A stretch of 64,000 nucleotides of DNA from Aspidiotus rigidus (GCA_035079385.1 JAVHKY010000029.1:5890001-5954000); one strand, 5' to 3'. Positions 10,079-20,995 are shown, counted from the first letter of the stretch. Translations and numbers: made by a program. Notes: generated from the sequence alone by a model not told the origin.

Positions 10079-11330
10079 TCATATGAAAAAAAAGAAGGTT
10101 TACATCGGCAAGCGAAACTGGTTTAATTTGAGCGGCTCAGATTACATTCTAATTATTACGCGTGTTGATACACACGTACGATAGAGTTTGGTGCAATATG
10201 CGAGCTATATCTAGGAAACCTATTTGGTTCTTTCGTAAAAGTACCTATAATGATTATTAGTCAAAGTCGAAAAGAACATGAAATTCACTTGTGTTAATTC
10301 CTGTCAACAAAGATTTTTATAGTTCTTATACCTTTCGGAGAAATATTCAACCTATTTTCAATACCTAGAAGAACCATCGTGCTGCATTTGAAAACTAACT
10401 AGGCTAAAGTTGAGTAAGTACCTACATATGATATACTATCTTCAACATTTGAATACTAGGTAAAAGTTTTCATATCAAGTTGATATAAAATTGATAGGGC
10501 CTGATGATACCTATAATTTGAAATTATTAGGCCTACCGTGATGAGAGTAAGTATCCGCAGTTTTTGGGAGACTTGGGAAATGAAAACAGCATCGCGGTTG
10601 CACAAAGTCAAGTTGATGGTAGATTATACTATAGAGATCTCTTGAACTCATTTTCTGAGCCAGAAGGCTTATAAGCCAAATGAATGGCAATCCGAACTGT
10701 ACCTTGAACAGACACTGGTTTCTAAACGTATACTTTATACCTACAACATATCATAGCGTTGCAAGTTTTCATTATGTGATAAATAATCATCTATATTCTA
10801 ATGAAAAGCTCCTCACTTCTCACTTGCCATTTCAAGTTAACAGCGGAAAAATGCGAATAATTATAAGACTTTCCGGGTTTGTTCTCATTCTCTCTTACGC
10901 GTCTTTAGCCACTGTTATTCACTTTCACTCTTGAAACTCATGAGTTAATCAACATTGCAATACATCATCGTTCGATCATACTTGAATGTAAACTGAAACA
11001 GTCTTCCAGATAGCCAGTAACTTTGAATTTCCTTCGCATCACCTTCGTGAGGCATGATCCCTCTGACTACCCTGGGAAAAATGGGGTAACAGGGGTTCTT
11101 CGCGGATTTTCCTTCAGCCTTTTCCTGTTATTACCTAGCAAAAATTGGTACTTTTGACGTTTCTCGGTTATCAACATACACATGCCATCGCAGCCCTCAT
11201 ATTATCGTGGTCACAAAGAGGGAAATACCGAGTGATTCTAGGGATTTGTAGAAAAACGCGCACAAATACCACAATTTGCCCTTTTATTCCCCTCTTCCCA
11301 ACAGTTTTAAAACCGGATTTCTTAAGGTTA
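10079..11330. other. Intergenic, no gene seen
   Basis: AT-rich DNA with short open frames. None shows a conserved domain or a convincing splice pattern. Confidence 0.5.
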
Positions 11331-11545
11331 AAACTGGGAAATAAGTGTCATCCAATTGTTAACCATTCTTTCCCCCCAGTTCTCCCGGATTTACCTCTTT
11401 GTAGACGGGTTATTTTAGGTTAATGTTAACCAGAATTTACCCAGTTCAGTGACTTTCATTCCCGCTAGTTCCCCTGGATTTACCGGGTGATTTTGGGGTA
11501 ATTTAAGGTATTACGTTGTTAACCAGAATTTACCCAGTTCAAAGA
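11331..11545 (+). repeat. Imperfect tandem repeat, ~100 bp period
   Basis: Two to three units share GTTAACCAGAATTTACCCAG, then TTC, and a CCCxGGATTTACC segment. The exact shared stretch recurs at about 11426 and 11519, with a weaker unit before it (about 11358). No coding function is seen. Confidence 0.65.
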
Positions 11546-11559
11546 TATTCACACCTAAA

Positions 11560-12060
11560 TGCCTAAAAACATTCATCCCAACTTCCTCCTCCTTTGCTTC
11601 CTCTTCAACGCTATCTTACTCCGAGACTCATACCCTCTAATCTGGGAATCAGCCTTCGTCTGCCGTATTTTAAAATCCTACAAAAATTCTTTCTCCCCTA
11701 ATCCTACCGTCGTATCGCCGTAACCTCCATTCTAGGTAAACTCTTTCAAAAAATCTCCAACAAAAGGTTATTTTGGTTTCTCGGATCTGGTGAAATCTTA
11801 TCTCCTTGTCAATACAGCACTTTTCGAGCCATCTTTGAGTTCAACCTCCCAATTGAAAGGTGATTTTGTAACAACTATCCTCATCTTTACACTGTAATCT
11901 ATGATCTATGGGAAGGGTTCCCTTGTTTGGCGACATTATATTGCCTCCAAATTATTTGAAAAAGGCCACCGTGGCAATTTACCCTCCTTCGTGATAGATC
12001 CATAGGCCTATTCCTACATTGCCGAACATGAACCTATCACAAACCGATCGCATATATGCA
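11560..12060 (+). pseudogene. Jockey-like LINE reverse transcriptase fragment
   Basis: Conceptual translation across frameshifts gives the conserved middle of a Jockey-clade RT: LIWESAFVCRILKSYKN, then RRIAVTSILGKLFQKIS, then SPCQYSTFRAIFEFN, then a segment resembling the next RT block (LFEKGHRGNLPSFV). The order and spacing match RT blocks 2 to 4 of non-LTR elements. Several shifts and stops show that it is dead. No 5' or 3' end of the element is present. Confidence 0.65.
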
Positions 12061-12149
12061 AATATGAAAAGATATGATACAAAAATAGTATTCCAGACCC
12101 TCAAACTACTCACGCGATAAAACATTTCTTTGACAAATCGGATCGTGTA

Positions 12150-12425
12150 TTCGCGTTTGGAACGGCCTGTAGTGGCGCAAATGTCGTTCCCAAAAACAGG
12201 ATGAGGTTGTTATTCCCATAGGGCTAATGTTATTTCATCAAGCTGTATCTGAGTCAATATGGAATTACGAGTATTGGTTGTAATAGCTTTTTCAAACATA
12301 TATATACAATAATCAAAACCACATAAAATCAGATTTTCTGAAATCATCCTGTTTTTGGCACGTTCTGTAAACGGCCACACAGTAAAGATGGAGAGCGACT
12401 CTTTTGCGGTCCAAACGCAAATAAC
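12150..12425. repeat. Inverted repeat element (~275 bp)
   Basis: Left arm 12150-12203 (GCGTTTGGAAC...CCAAAAACAGGATGA) is mirrored by right arm 12347-12425 (TCATCCTGTTTTTGG...GTCCAAACGC). The loop is about 140 bases and encodes nothing obvious. It resembles a small non-autonomous hairpin element. Confidence 0.55.
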
Positions 12426-13160
12426 ACAGACCAGTACATAGGATTGAGGAAGCAATAAGCCCTCACGATTTGCAAGACGTAGGTAGAAAGGAAAGAAAGG
12501 TAATACGGAAAAAATAACGATCAGTAAACGCAAGATTGAAACAGATACAATATCTTAGTACAATATTGATTTCATGTTCAAGTATTAAGGTACTACCCTA
12601 TACAATCATTCATTCTTTTTTCTCCAGTTTGGACTATGCAAGCAACAACAACAACAAAGATTTTTCAGTTTCGCAAAATTTCCTAAAAATATATTTTCCT
12701 GAAAGAGAATTTTATGCTCATTAAACTTTGTTCTTTGCGTTTTTTCTTTAAATTCAGTATTTATTGACAAATTTAAGAAAAACTGAAAAACTGTATACTT
12801 GAATTGTATTTGTATATTATGACCCCCCTTTCCTTATCAGTGCTTTTTCATATGTATAAGACTTTCACAATTGGCATTTGTTTACATTTTTCTTATCATA
12901 CACATAGTCGTATTATCAAAATGAGGTGATTCAGATTGAAAAATTGACAAAATTCTTAGAAGTTTTGGGCGAATTTTTATTTTTGCTTCTTTACGGGATG
13001 GTAAAATGTAAATATAATCCACAAAATTACAATAATTATTTGAAAATAGAAAATTGAATTTTTGTTTGACTACAAGTTTGATAACAAATCAGGCAAACGC
13101 TTATACTATCCACATTAAGAACCCGAAGTGTGAAAAGCCTATAGATATGATTTTACATGG
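12426..13160. other. Intergenic, no gene seen
   Basis: AT-rich. Part of it (about 12755-12850) resembles 29120-29215, with a shared AAATTTAAGAAAAACT and CTTATCAGT, so it probably belongs to the dispersed GCTAGCG repeat family. Confidence 0.4.
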
Positions 13161-13500
13161 GCGACGCTAGCGCACCTACAATACGCACACTCCAAATAGT
13201 CCAATAGACCATTTTTGTATGACGTCATAATTTTCATCTTGTTTATGAAAAAGGTATCTACATTAGATATGACTGTAGCTATACTATTTGAATGAATTTG
13301 AGAATACGTGCCCTGCTCTTTATTGAATCTCCAGATGTTTCATATGAAAAATGTTCATCATTTTCTACTTTTGTTAAAAATATCGCAAAAGCTTAAAAGT
13401 CTGCAAAATCCTATGTAAACGAGCATTATGCGCGCCAGCAGAGTAGCAGCCTGCAAATGTAAATCTCCCATATATATGTCATCACAAAAATGGTCTACAC
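13161..13500. repeat. Dispersed repeat with inverted ends (GCTAGCG family)
   Basis: It opens with GCGACGCTAGCGCACCTACA, nearly repeated at 29227 and recognisably at 61687. Inverted segments ATAGACCATTTTTGTATGAC (from about 13204) and GTCATCACAAAAATGGTCTA (from about 13478) bracket about 250 bases. Non-coding and MITE-like. Confidence 0.6.
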
Positions 13501-13560
13501 TGTACTTTTATTATTCCCCGACCAATTGCAACAATATCAATTATTGATCTTGTATCATTT

Positions 13561-13827
13561 AAATTCTTTGACTATACACCTCTTATGGACTGAGCTAAGA
13601 CAACGTTTACCCGTGGAAAGATATGATAAGAAAATCTAATGCGGAGGACTCAACATAGGCGGCACGGTTGATTGTAGAGGGAGGAGAAGCTGTTACTCCT
13701 CCACTCACTCACACACGCTGCGTACGTTGGAGTCCTCTGCACGCTATACATGTTTCCACGTTTGTTTAACATTGCAATATATGGACAAAACTCAGTCCAT
13801 AAGAGGTATATAGTCAAAGCTTAAATT
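13561..13827. mobile_element. Hairpin (MITE-like) element, ~265 bp
   Basis: The ends are inverted repeats: TTTGACTATACACCTCTTAT then GGACTGAG on the left, and CTCAGTCC then ATAAGAGGTATATAGTCAAA on the right. Further inside, CGTTTACCCGTGGAAA pairs with TTTCCACGTTTG, and GCGGAGGACTC pairs with GAGTCCTCTGC. It has no ORF. It fits a foldback or MITE-type non-autonomous DNA transposon. Confidence 0.75.
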
Positions 13828-14110
13828 CTATTTCGTAAAAGCAAACACTCAACGTAAAAGCAATGTAATCAAACAGATACCTCTCCTTTAAAGTGGCTAG
13901 TTCAGGGTAAGTTTTACGCTAACCAACTGCAACAAAGTACGCAGGGTGCGCACGCAAAGTACAATAGCACATGAGGTGTAGTACTTGGTGCACTTTTCAC
14001 TTTTGTTAGTGGTATTTCAGGATAACATAATTCTTTGTAAGCTAATGTAATTCTTTATAATTCTTTGCAAGCGAACCATAGTGGAGGAATTCTATTTTGC
14101 ATTAGTTTCT

Positions 14111-14342
14111 CGCAGAGAAGGGATGGCTAACTCTAATAGGGCAGGTTACGCGTTCACCGCTCACTTGGAGCGCTTAATTCATCACCATTAGAAATGCACT
14201 ACTTTCCCCCTGTTGTTGCGCATCGCCGCTCCACACCTGTACTCCTGTACAATTTTAATGGAAATTGTGGCGCTTCAGGTGAGCGACCAACGCATAACTC
14301 GAAACTACTTCCGCTACACAAGTTAGCCATCTCTTCTCTGGT
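14111..14342. mobile_element. Hairpin (MITE-like) element, ~232 bp
   Basis: GCAGAGAAGGGATGGCTAACT at the left is mirrored by AGTTAGCCATCTCTTCTCTG at the right. Inner arms GTTACGCGTTCACCGCTCAC and GTGAGCGACCAACGCATAAC pair as well. The open frames on both strands here (14194-14412 and 14199-14390) follow from the repeat and look non-coding. Confidence 0.7.
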
Positions 14343-14686
14343 TTCTTGTTTACTCGGTTCTCCTTTACACATTCCTTGCTTTCTGACCACTCAACCTATA
14401 ATGTGTATTTAAATTTAATGTATTCAATACGTAATCTTCTTACTCAAAAATTCAAATCAGAAATAAGTACTGTATAAAATACAAAGTACGCACGTAAAAT
14501 TAAATTATGCGTTATCATCTATCATATTTTTCAATTTTTGAAAATTTGATAATGTTCTTTTTCCAACAAGCTTCTAGCTGCTAAAACCCTCACTAATAAT
14601 TTTTCAACACATGAAATCTCATAAGGTGACTTCAGTAGACTGCACAATTTGTTATTAAAATTGACGTGTTAATGTGTTATAGTCTG
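14343..14686. other. Intergenic, no gene seen
   Basis: AT-rich spacer between two inverted-repeat elements. No gene, repeat end or RNA was recognised. Confidence 0.5.
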
Positions 14687-15696
14687 TTCACGTTAAGAAA
14701 GGCGACGCAAACGCTCACTGAGGGTTTGTGTTATCAGTGTGCATTATTTTATGCAATCAGGGCTTGCGACCGAATTTTTTTTTTAAATTCGGGCCCTACA
14801 ACCGCTAGGTTCGCTGTAGTCGCAAAAATGGAACCGGGGTGAAGGAAAAAATTGCATTTGTCTCAATGTAATTTCAATTTGAAATATCTTTGGAAAGAAG
14901 CAATTTTTTGAAAAAATTGAAAGAACTAAATTTGCTGATCATAAAATTTCCTTTTAAATGAAATTATCAGTTTTGAAATACATTGAAATTTTATGAAAAC
15001 AGTTATTACCCGCTCACCTCAATACCCGCAATGTCTATTATGTTGTACCCGGTTGCATTATCAGCGAAGCTAGCGCTGTTGGGCCCAAATTAACGGTTAT
15101 TGGTCAAATGACCTCACAAATTTTTTCAGTGGTTATCAGTTATCGGTCAAAATGATCTTCCCAATTTTTTTGGTTATTGGTTATCAGTCAAGCTGTATTT
15201 TGACCAATAACTGTTAAATGTTGAAAAATATTTTGGTCAAAGTCCTAAAATTTTCAGTTAGGTAACATTGTTAGAAGACCTAGAATTTTTGGTCAAATAA
15301 CAGTTACATATAACCAAAAAAATAACAGTCAATGGTCAATTGGTCAAGATCAATCGTCAATTATAACGGTTAACGGTCAATCGGTCAAAATTGATATTTT
15401 CATTTCGGTTATAACAGTTAACCAAAAAATAAATGTTATTGTGCAAGCCCTGTATGCAATATTACAATTTGAAGTTTTCTTTTTCAAATATCTTCTTAAA
15501 AGGAATTTCTACAAAAAAAATCATAAGAATGAAAGTTGTAGAGATTAAAATTTTCTTTAATTTGTGACCACTCTCAAATATCTACTTCGTTGAAAATATT
15601 TTCTGATTTTCATCCATAAACAAATACATTGGACGGAGCCCTCAGTGAGCGTTCGCGACATCGCCTTCCTCGAGAACGGAACGCCGAATGTGAACT
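14687..15696. mobile_element. ~1 kb element with imperfect terminal inverted repeats
   Basis: The left end GTTCACGTTAAGAAAGGCGA followed by CGCAAACGCTCACTGAGGG is mirrored at the right by CCCTCAGTGAGCGTTCGCGA, TCGCCTT and then GTGAAC. The interior has no transposase and holds a word-repetitive tract (15090-15440). It looks like a non-autonomous DNA transposon. Confidence 0.6.
15090..15440. repeat. Word-repetitive tract (GGTTATTGGTCAA variants)
   Basis: Variants of GGTTAT(T/C)(G/A)GTCAA occur many times in 350 bases, on both strands and without a fixed period (for example near 15098, 15129, 15176, 15226, 15355 and 15375). It is an irregular low-complexity array without coding potential. Confidence 0.65.
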
Positions 15697-15813
15697 TCTA
15701 TCCTTCCTCAACGTGACGTGTTGGATCTTGGCTGTGGTTGAATCGATCGAGTATCAACAAGTAGGTAGGTAGACTACTTGTGTTATCAATCACAATCGCA
15801 TTAAGGCGCTAGG

Positions 15814-15998
15814 TAACGTAATTATATCGCAAGACACTGTAATTACTGTTTGAATTCAATAAATTCTACATTTTATATACATGCTCTTTATTCCAAAAAC
15901 ACACATAGAGCCATACTTTACAACATATACACCTTATGAAACAATTTTCATTTACATTTTTACGAACTGGTAACACTGTTCAATTCAGTGTTCCCACA
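15814..15998 (-). repeat. 3' LTR of Copia copy B
   Basis: 185 bp, identical by eye to 20996-21180. It starts TAACGTAATTATATCGC and ends CAGTGTTCCCACA on the plus strand. Confidence 0.95.
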
Positions 15999-16010
15999 CC
16001 CTCCTTCAGT
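15999..16010 (-). other. Polypurine tract of Copia copy B
   Basis: Minus-strand GAAGGAGGG, then TG, abuts the 3' LTR. This is the expected plus-strand priming site. Confidence 0.7.
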
Positions 16011-16126
16011 TCGTGAATATCATAATTGGCAAATATTTTCAAATTTACATACATCAATAAAAAAATTAAACATGATCATAACTGGATACGCATTCCCTCC
16101 CCACAGTTTGATCTGTTTCAGAGACA

Positions 16127-19100
16127 TTATTCCAACATCAAATTTCTAATTTTGATAAATTTCGCTCCTGGTATTTGTTTAGTGAGTGCGTCGGCTATCT
16201 GGTTTTCACTTTCAATTGTCACTATCCGAATTTCTCCAGATTCAATTGCCTCTCGTACCGCCGCCGCCTTTATCAGTATATGCCGCATCTTTTTATTTTT
16301 GCAGCCATTTAGCATTTTTTTCGCAGAAGTGTTATCTTCGTGTAGAATTACTTCATTTTTTTCTTGGAACACCTCTAATAATAAATCTCTGGGTATTCGA
16401 AACGCGTCCAAGTTTTCGCATACCGCAATTACTTCCGCCGCCGTTGAAGACGTTGCAATGATGGTTTGTTTGCTTGTATTCCAATTTATTAAGTTTCCTC
16501 TATGAAATACTACGAAACCGGATGTTGAATAACAGTTGATATTTTCCGTAGGTGTATCTTCCTCGTATGTTACGTCCGGAGCGAAAGAGGCGTCGCAAAA
16601 TGCTCGAAGATTTTCTTCATCTGATGAATAATAGGTAATTGTCAAATATCTGGTGTTGTATAGGTATTGTATTATTCTTCGCGCATATTTTTTTAGTTCT
16701 GCTGTTACTCTGCCTTGATGTTGCGAAAGTTTGCTAACAGCGAATGCGATATCGGGGCGCGAAAAACGGGATATGAATAACAAAGCTCCTATATATCCTC
16801 GAAATTCGTGATCGTCGTTAACTACGTCTGATTTTTTCAGTTTCAGGTCTGGTTCCATGGGCGTACTTATATGATTCGGATTATTCAAACCAAAAACTTC
16901 GGACATGCGTTCAATATATTTTCGTTGATGGATTTTTATGTATTCATTTTCTTCACCAATTTCAATCTGTAGACCGACAAACGTAGTTGGATTTTTACAA
17001 ATTTTTATTCGAAATTTGGATTGAAGTAATTTTGTCGTTTCTTCTAGGTCTGTTTTCGAATTAGATGCGAAACATATGTCATCCACGTAAATTGCCATGA
17101 TTGATATTGTACCATCAGGATTTCGTTTATAAAATAGGCATCGTTCCGTTTTCGCCGTTTGAAAACCAATTTTCTGGATGGCTTCGCGTAATGTAATATA
17201 CCAATTTTTGCTGGCTATTTTCAGTCCATACATCGATTTATTGAGTTTCAATACGTGCTTTTCTTTTTCTTCTATGTCGATTCCTTCCGGGATACGTATG
17301 AAAATTTCTTTATCTAACTTTCCGTATAGGAATGCTGTAGTTACGTCCATCGTTATAAGTGAAAGTTTCCTTTCGTGAGCAATTGATATTATCATTCGTA
17401 TTACATCGATGGGACATACGGGTGAGTATAATTCGTCTTCGTTATACTTGTTTTTGTCAGCACAACCAACCGCAACTAATCTTGCTTTTCCCATTTCTTC
17501 ACCGTCGATTTTATATTTGATGGAGAAGATCCATTTTGCGTTTATAATATTCTTCTTTTCTGATTTAGGAACGATTTCCCAAGTTTTGTTTTCACGATGA
17601 GAATCAAGTTCACGTTTGATTGCGTCTTTCCATTCGTTAGCAAAAATGCTCTGTGTTGCTTGTTTATATGTTTTAGGTAAGTTATCGCTTAGTTTCTTTT
17701 CTAAATTCGTGAATTTATTTCGAGAATAGGTAAGCATTGCGATTGCGTAGGTATGATCGCCTAATGCTCGAAGTTCTTCTTCTGTTGTCTGAACAGGTTC
17801 TTCGGATACCGTTACTTCGTTGTTATTAATTGAAGAAGTTTCGTCAATCTTTTCATTGACTTCACTAGATTTTCTGGTGTTCGGACTTGTGTCGTTCTTT
17901 TTTAATTCAGCTATTACGTCTCGATATAGTCTGTGTTCAAACCATTGAACATCTCTACTCACAGTAGTTTTTCTTGTGCGTACGTTTAGAAAACTGTACC
18001 CGGTTTCACTATAGCCCACCATAATCCGCGATTCCGCAGTCGGTCCAATTTTCGCCGTACCCGTCCGACTCCCCTCCAGGTCAATCTCGTCCTGTGTCCT
18101 CCTCTCTTCCCGTTTCTTTTTTGCTTCTCGTTTATCACGTACTTCTGCAGGAATATGAACCATCGCTTCACAACCAAATTTTCGGATGTTCGATAAGTTT
18201 AGTTTTTTTTCTGTGATTACTTCATAGGGCGTTTTGAAAAACGAATTTGTTTTCGTGGGTAGTCTATTCATTAGATATTCTACCACTTTTACTGCGTTGA
18301 CCCACATATTTTGTTCCATTCCGCATTCGGTTAGTAATGCACGCGTTTTAATGATAATATCTAAATTTTTTCTCTCTGAAAGCCCGTTCAATTCTGCGCT
18401 GTATGGGCAACCTGCGTCTATTTCAATTCCGGTTTGCTCGCAATACATTCTTAGATCGCCGTCGACGTACTCTTTGGCATTGTCGCATCGCAGTGTTGCT
18501 ACAGGAAAATCTTTATATTTGTTTGTTAAGATTTTATGGTATCTTGCAAACATTGTTGGCACTTCAGATTTTTGCGCGATCGGGAAAATACGTATAAAAC
18601 CAGAATAAGCATCCGTAAATGTAACGACGTATTTTTTTTCTTCAACTGATTCACACTTCATGTCTAATACATCAGAACATAAAAGTTCGAACTTACGAGT
18701 TGGTGGTTCTCGTTTTTTATTGTGTGGTAATCGGCGTCCTTTTACTGCTGCGCAAACGTGACAATTTTTAAAAGCGTCGTCTGGAATCTTCAGAGGCGGA
18801 ATTCCATCAGCTTGTTTGCATAGTTCCCGTAAATATTTAGCACTTGGGTGACCCAATCGTGCATGCCAAAGTTGTAATAATTCCAGGTTCTTAGGTTTTT
18901 CCGTTTCGGCTACGGTCGCTGGCATAGCCATAATATCTGAGTTTGTATTCTCAACTAGCGATATGAACGTGATATATTTCATCCCATCGCGATTGAAACC
19001 AGAAAATATTATTTCTTTCGATTCAATTTCGTAGATATCAACATAATCGCGACGAAAATCGGTTCCATATATATCTTTTGCTGTTATTCGATTTACTGAT

Positions 19101-20551
19101 ATGAGGTTTGCCATTAAATTGGGCACAAACAAAACTTCCGTTAAACGAATACTACTTTCTTCGTCGTAACGATTTTTCACCATTATCGGCATATCTCCGA
19201 CGTGGGTTGCTTTCAATTGTGTATTATGGCGATCTGCACATGTTATTCGGATTTGGTTCTTGATTTTTTCCACGTCTTCTAGTAGAGATAGAGACTCTAC
19301 CATATGGTATTTCGCTCCAGAGTCCAATATACCTTCGTCAATGTTCTCCGCAGTACATTCTCCAGTGCTGACCATCATCGCCATGATTCCAGTACCCTTA
19401 TCAGTATCAGTGTCGATTTCCTCTCGTTTCCTCCTTCGCTTTTCCATAATATCCTTCAGTAATTCATCAGAATTTTCCGGTACAGAGACACACATTGCTC
19501 GAGCTCCTTTCTTCGCATCATTAGTTGATTTGAATTTTGACCAATTTGGTCTAGTGGATGATTCTCCTTCTTTCAAATCTTTCTCTTTTGATTCAGATTT
19601 TTCGTTCGATTTTTCTTCATTCTTTGTAGTTTTATTTCGTGGATTATTTGGACAAAATCTTGCAATATGTCCCTCGTTACATATAAAGCAATTTCGGTTT
19701 CGATCATTCGGATTAAAATTTCCATACTTTTTAGGATCGCGTTTAAAGATTTTTCGGTCGGTACCTTGACTATTACCTGCACGATTATCGTTTTTTGCGT
19801 TTGAAGATAATCTTTCGTATTTTTCGATTAATTTTTTCCTGTAAGCAGCATATGTCTGCTTGTTTTCATCTAATCCTTCAAACCAATCCATGACTGAATC
19901 GTAGATCGTCGGTATGGAGCTGTGTAATTGCATAACTCGGTCCATTTCAGAGATTTCGCCTCCCGCATCTATATATTCCTTTGCCCTTGATTCATGAATA
20001 TTGATGAATTTCTCGAAGTCTCCGTTCGGATGAAAGCGAAATTGTTGGTACCTATCTCTTTTAGTCATTAGACCAATTTTCGAAGTGGTACCGTTTTCTT
20101 CGTCCAGTTTCTCCATAATCTGACGAACTGTGAGTGATGGATCGATTCTTCTCACATGATGATCATCTAACCTCTCCATTATGAGACACCTTCCTTTGTC
20201 TTGTAAATCATCGTATTCGGGCATATTTTTTTCTCTCGTTAGCTCTCCTAGGTTGATGTATTGTTCTTCCTCGTCTGACTCTCTTAATATAGACTTGAGG
20301 CCTTCTTTTGCGAATAATAATTTCAGGCGTTGCCGCCATGTCGAATAGCCTTTACCTTCGTAAATAGGACAAATTTCCGGCTTTTTCAATTTTTCTTCCA
20401 CAAATTTCACTTTTTCCATTTTATTGTTGACTTTCTTTTTTGTAGTCTGAAGTGTATGAATTTCTTCTTCTCTTCTAGGAACTTGGGAAATTGTTTTTCC
20501 CTTTAAATCTACCGTAAATCTTGTACCAGAGCGTGTAATCCCGGCTTGCAT
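16127..20551 (-). CDS. Copia copy B gag-pol polyprotein, 1474 aa from the first ATG
   Basis: The open frame reaches 20623, but its first in-frame ATG is at 20551 (MQAGITRSGTRF), which I take as the start; upstream there is only a TTG and then a stop. Counting from 20623: gag core about 85-280, one CCHC zinc knuckle 312-325 (CFICNEGHIARFC), protease DSG at 434-436, pre-integrase HARLGH near 588, integrase D651, D714 and E750 (DD35E), RT YVDD at 1179-1182, RNase H with CDAS near 1343 and EDNTSA near 1429, and the LADALTK-like end (IADALTKQI). No stop or shift interrupts it. It supplies the capsid and all enzymes for reverse transcription and integration. Protease and polymerase share one frame with gag, so Gag excess must come from another route such as splicing or unequal processing. 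Confidence 0.94.
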   Translation of the reverse strand: MQAGITRSGTRFTVDLKGKTISQVPRREEEIHTLQTTKKKVNNKMEKVKFVEEKLKKPEICPIYEGKGYSTWRQRLKLLFAKEGLKSILRESDEEEQYINLGELTREKNMPEYDDLQDKGRCLIMERLDDHHVRRIDPSLTVRQIMEKLDEENGTTSKIGLMTKRDRYQQFRFHPNGDFEKFINIHESRAKEYIDAGGEISEMDRVMQLHSSIPTIYDSVMDWFEGLDENKQTYAAYRKKLIEKYERLSSNAKNDNRAGNSQGTDRKIFKRDPKKYGNFNPNDRNRNCFICNEGHIARFCPNNPRNKTTKNEEKSNEKSESKEKDLKEGESSTRPNWSKFKSTNDAKKGARAMCVSVPENSDELLKDIMEKRRRKREEIDTDTDKGTGIMAMMVSTGECTAENIDEGILDSGAKYHMVESLSLLEDVEKIKNQIRITCADRHNTQLKATHVGDMPIMVKNRYDEESSIRLTEVLFVPNLMANLISVNRITAKDIYGTDFRRDYVDIYEIESKEIIFSGFNRDGMKYITFISLVENTNSDIMAMPATVAETEKPKNLELLQLWHARLGHPSAKYLRELCKQADGIPPLKIPDDAFKNCHVCAAVKGRRLPHNKKREPPTRKFELLCSDVLDMKCESVEEKKYVVTFTDAYSGFIRIFPIAQKSEVPTMFARYHKILTNKYKDFPVATLRCDNAKEYVDGDLRMYCEQTGIEIDAGCPYSAELNGLSERKNLDIIIKTRALLTECGMEQNMWVNAVKVVEYLMNRLPTKTNSFFKTPYEVITEKKLNLSNIRKFGCEAMVHIPAEVRDKREAKKKREERRTQDEIDLEGSRTGTAKIGPTAESRIMVGYSETGYSFLNVRTRKTTVSRDVQWFEHRLYRDVIAELKKNDTSPNTRKSSEVNEKIDETSSINNNEVTVSEEPVQTTEEELRALGDHTYAIAMLTYSRNKFTNLEKKLSDNLPKTYKQATQSIFANEWKDAIKRELDSHRENKTWEIVPKSEKKNIINAKWIFSIKYKIDGEEMGKARLVAVGCADKNKYNEDELYSPVCPIDVIRMIISIAHERKLSLITMDVTTAFLYGKLDKEIFIRIPEGIDIEEKEKHVLKLNKSMYGLKIASKNWYITLREAIQKIGFQTAKTERCLFYKRNPDGTISIMAIYVDDICFASNSKTDLEETTKLLQSKFRIKICKNPTTFVGLQIEIGEENEYIKIHQRKYIERMSEVFGLNNPNHISTPMEPDLKLKKSDVVNDDHEFRGYIGALLFISRFSRPDIAFAVSKLSQHQGRVTAELKKYARRIIQYLYNTRYLTITYYSSDEENLRAFCDASFAPDVTYEEDTPTENINCYSTSGFVVFHRGNLINWNTSKQTIIATSSTAAEVIAVCENLDAFRIPRDLLLEVFQEKNEVILHEDNTSAKKMLNGCKNKKMRHILIKAAAVREAIESGEIRIVTIESENQIADALTKQIPGAKFIKIRNLMLE

Positions 20552-20971
20552 AACGCGCACGTGGTCACTGATTCGTAAATTAATCGAATTTCTTCGTATT
20601 TCTGGATTATTGTAATTGGACAATTACTCACTGAACTCGATAGTTCTTCTCAATAGGATCAATTCCAGTTAAATTGGTGATGCTGATGTAAGTTGAGCTG
20701 AATCGGCACGGGGTTGACGAATACGTTGCGCTGGAATTTCTTCGGAGCTTTTGAATTTCTTCAATACGGATTCGGCAGACTACCAGAATTTCTTCTTGGT
20801 GGACTCGATAAATGAATCAGCTTTCCTTTCGTTCAAATTTCTTCGAACTCAGACATCCACAACGTGGTTGGAATCTTGTGATCTACAGGTGGTCTCGCGT
20901 GCTCAAATTTCTTCGAGACAAATATACGAATGATTTTAATAATTCTGCCGCGAACATGACTAAATTTCTTC
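20459..20971 (-). repeat. Iterated GAAGAAATT motif in the copy B leader and gag start
   Basis: The 9-mer AATTTCTTC (GAAGAAATT on the element's coding strand) occurs eight times, all in one orientation, at 20459, 20587, 20735, 20754, 20787, 20836, 20906 and 20963. Six copies are in the untranslated leader. I saw no exact copy in the rest of the element. It is a candidate protein-binding, enhancer or RNA packaging signal. Confidence 0.75.
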
Positions 20972-20983
20972 AGTAGCTTGAAC

Positions 20984-20995
20984 GCTCTGCTACCA
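20984..20995 (-). other. Primer-binding site of Copia copy B (initiator Met tRNA)
   Basis: The minus strand reads TGGTAGCAGAGC directly inside the 5' LTR. It is complementary to the 3' end of eukaryotic initiator methionine tRNA, the usual Copia primer. Confidence 0.85.

Noticed and set aside
10680..10934. 84-codon ORF whose later part (MRIIIRLSGFVLILSYASL) looks like a signal peptide
   Set aside because: No mature protein follows, no splice partner was found, and it sits in AT-rich DNA where hydrophobic frames are common.
14194..14412. Overlapping ORFs on both strands
   Set aside because: They fall inside a hairpin element, where self-complementary sequence opens frames on both strands.
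20551..20623. Extension of the Copia copy B polyprotein to 20623
   Set aside because: That frame opens with TTG directly after a stop; the first ATG is at 20551.
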